Positions 63,248 through 64,000 of a stretch of DNA of 64,000 nucleotides are shown one piece after another. How positions within the stretch are numbered: the stretch's first letter is position 1; each line of letters opens with the position of its first letter. Both the position numbers and the translations under genes were made by a program. Under the pieces are notes generated by a model, which was not told where the DNA came from, did no database searches, and was given only the letters and a program-made list of their open reading frames with translations. This DNA is from Algoriphagus locisalis (GTDB lineage: Bacteria > Bacteroidota > Bacteroidia > Cytophagales > Cyclobacteriaceae): positions 372,001-436,000 of the forward strand of contig NZ_FPBF01000002.1 of the NCBI RefSeq assembly GCF_900116615.1, in the 5' to 3' direction.

Positions 63248-64000
63248 CTATTCCTCGAACTCAGTCTGTTTAAGCCACTTTCGCACCGCACCTTCTGACA
63301 CACCTAATTCCAGGGCGATTTTCACATTCGAATAGCCACTCTTTTTCAGTTCAAAAGCTTTATTCTTTACCAGGGCTTTATCAGCTGCATCGAAGTGCTT
63401 GAGATGCTCTGACTCTTTTCCATATTCTAAAAATTTGAAGGAGCTGAAATTAGACTCTTTACCGATTTTGCATACCACTACATTCTCTGAAGGAAATTGA
63501 AATGCCCCGTACCGGACTTTAATCTGTTTCAGATATTTAATCGAAGGATCTTTTTGACTCTCCCCTACTGCGAAGCAGGAATCGATAAGATTGATAAAGC
63601 TCTTACTCCCCTGAATGTCATTCCTACTGATGGGAGCAAATAAATTCCTCTTGGGAGTATGGGCAATTAACAAGATCGACCATCCATACATCTTCTTTAG
63701 ATTATTAAGCCGAATGAGAAATGGAGTAGTATTTTTTGCTTTCTCGTTGTCAGAAATGACACAGGACAGATTATCGATCACCAGGATCTTTGCTCCGGAC
63801 TCAGTGGTTTGGCTTTCAATCTCACGAAAGAGGAAGGATTCGTAATCATCTACCGATACATCATAACCATAAGGATTGATTTCAGCTCTTAAAAATTGTT
63901 CACTGAATTCGAAATGGTCAAACAAGATTTCTTTATCCTTATCGTGTTGAGCATATCGCATTTCAAATTGCTTGGCTGTCAATTCAAGGTCAAAGTAAAT
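63248..64000 (-). CDS. RepA-like AAA ATPase, N-terminus cut by window edge
   Basis: The frame is open to the right edge (IYFDLELTAKQFEMRY there is typical RepA/RadA-like sequence just after Walker A), so the start and the P-loop lie beyond 64000. Walker B is KILVIDNLSCV, followed by GWSILLIAHTPK. The C-terminal 50 residues form a helix-turn-helix (SGYSNVKIALELGVSEGAVRKWL, in pieces), which could bind the iteron-like array just downstream. Probably a replicative helicase-like ATPase of the mobile element. Confidence 0.85.
   Translation of the reverse strand: MYFDLELTAKQFEMRYAQHDKDKEILFDHFEFSEQFLRAEINPYGYDVSVDDYESFLFREIESQTTESGAKILVIDNLSCVISDNEKAKNTTPFLIRLNNLKKMYGWSILLIAHTPKRNLFAPISRNDIQGSKSFINLIDSCFAVGESQKDPSIKYLKQIKVRYGAFQFPSENVVVCKIGKESNFSSFKFLEYGKESEHLKHFDAADKALVKNKAFELKKSGYSNVKIALELGVSEGAVRKWLKQTEFEE

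Noticed and set aside
63121..63303. 60-codon minus-strand frame with VRGVRGVRTVR
   Set aside because: The repeated residues only reflect the 9-bp DNA repeats, and the frame overlaps the RepA-like gene.
1..64000. CRISPR array, tRNA or rRNA genes
   Set aside because: No regularly spaced 25-40 bp repeats and no recognisable tRNA or rRNA segments were seen by eye; a scan could still find a tRNA.

Overview
The window is from a member of the Bacteroidota, most likely a Cytophagales-type environmental bacterium such as a Cyclobacteriaceae relative. This is inferred from the families present: Bacteroidota-type Tra proteins, DUF4099, DUF4133 and DUF4134 proteins, a HYC_CC_PP protein, an RND pump fused to its TolC partner, and a TTTG-N19-TAnnTTTG promoter. 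No rRNA or tRNA gene was recognised, so the genus is not fixed.

Region 1 (1-12.7 kb) is a heavy-metal resistance block. On the minus strand is the N-terminus of a Cu/Ag-type RND pump (cut by the window edge) with a HYC_CC_PP protein. Diverging from it on the plus strand are a CzcA-type RND pump fused to its outer-membrane channel, its periplasmic adaptor, a P1B-4 type ATPase, a SpoIIAA-like protein, two CDF transporters, and then an ArsR-regulated unit encoding a MerT-MerP fusion and a GDCCVxC protein. No merA is present. Region 2 (12.7-14.8 kb) is an ankyrin-repeat gene broken by an IS256-family element with an 8-bp target duplication and by one in-frame stop.

Region 3 (15.1-25.5 kb) is a defence island lying between two imperfect ~100-bp direct repeats. 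A minus-strand operon runs from an XRE regulator through a type III methyltransferase, a DUF1016 nuclease-like gene and the type III restriction subunit. It then continues, with gaps of 9 to about 40 bp, into three unfamiliar genes: a protein with a proteasome/HslV-like Ntn-hydrolase layout, a protein with a possible QxK nuclease core, and a small HEPN-like protein. A PIN-domain gene is divergent. This extended operon is the best candidate here for something undescribed.

Region 4 (25.9-53.5 kb) is an integrative conjugative element: ArdC antirestriction, RadC, a 1250-residue STAND NTPase with a nuclease-like N-terminus (Avs-like cargo), DUF4099, an M23 peptidase, a VirD4-type coupling protein, and a long translationally coupled tra operon (TraN, M, L-like, K, J, I-like, three tandem secreted paralogues, TraG/VirB4, F, E, a second E, D-like, B-like, A). 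Mob genes and a 20-bp perfect inverted repeat follow. The element also holds two GC-richer, strongly structured non-coding stretches. Region 5 (53.5-64 kb) carries an XRE regulator, an OLD-family ATPase, a Hachiman system (hamA-hamB) with a HEPN-like neighbour in cassette-like surroundings, a primase-like protein, a 9-bp iteron-like array and a RepA-like ATPase running off the right edge. No integrase is in the window, so the ends of the element are not visible.

All calls were made by reading the sequence and translations. No database search, structure prediction or alignment program was run.
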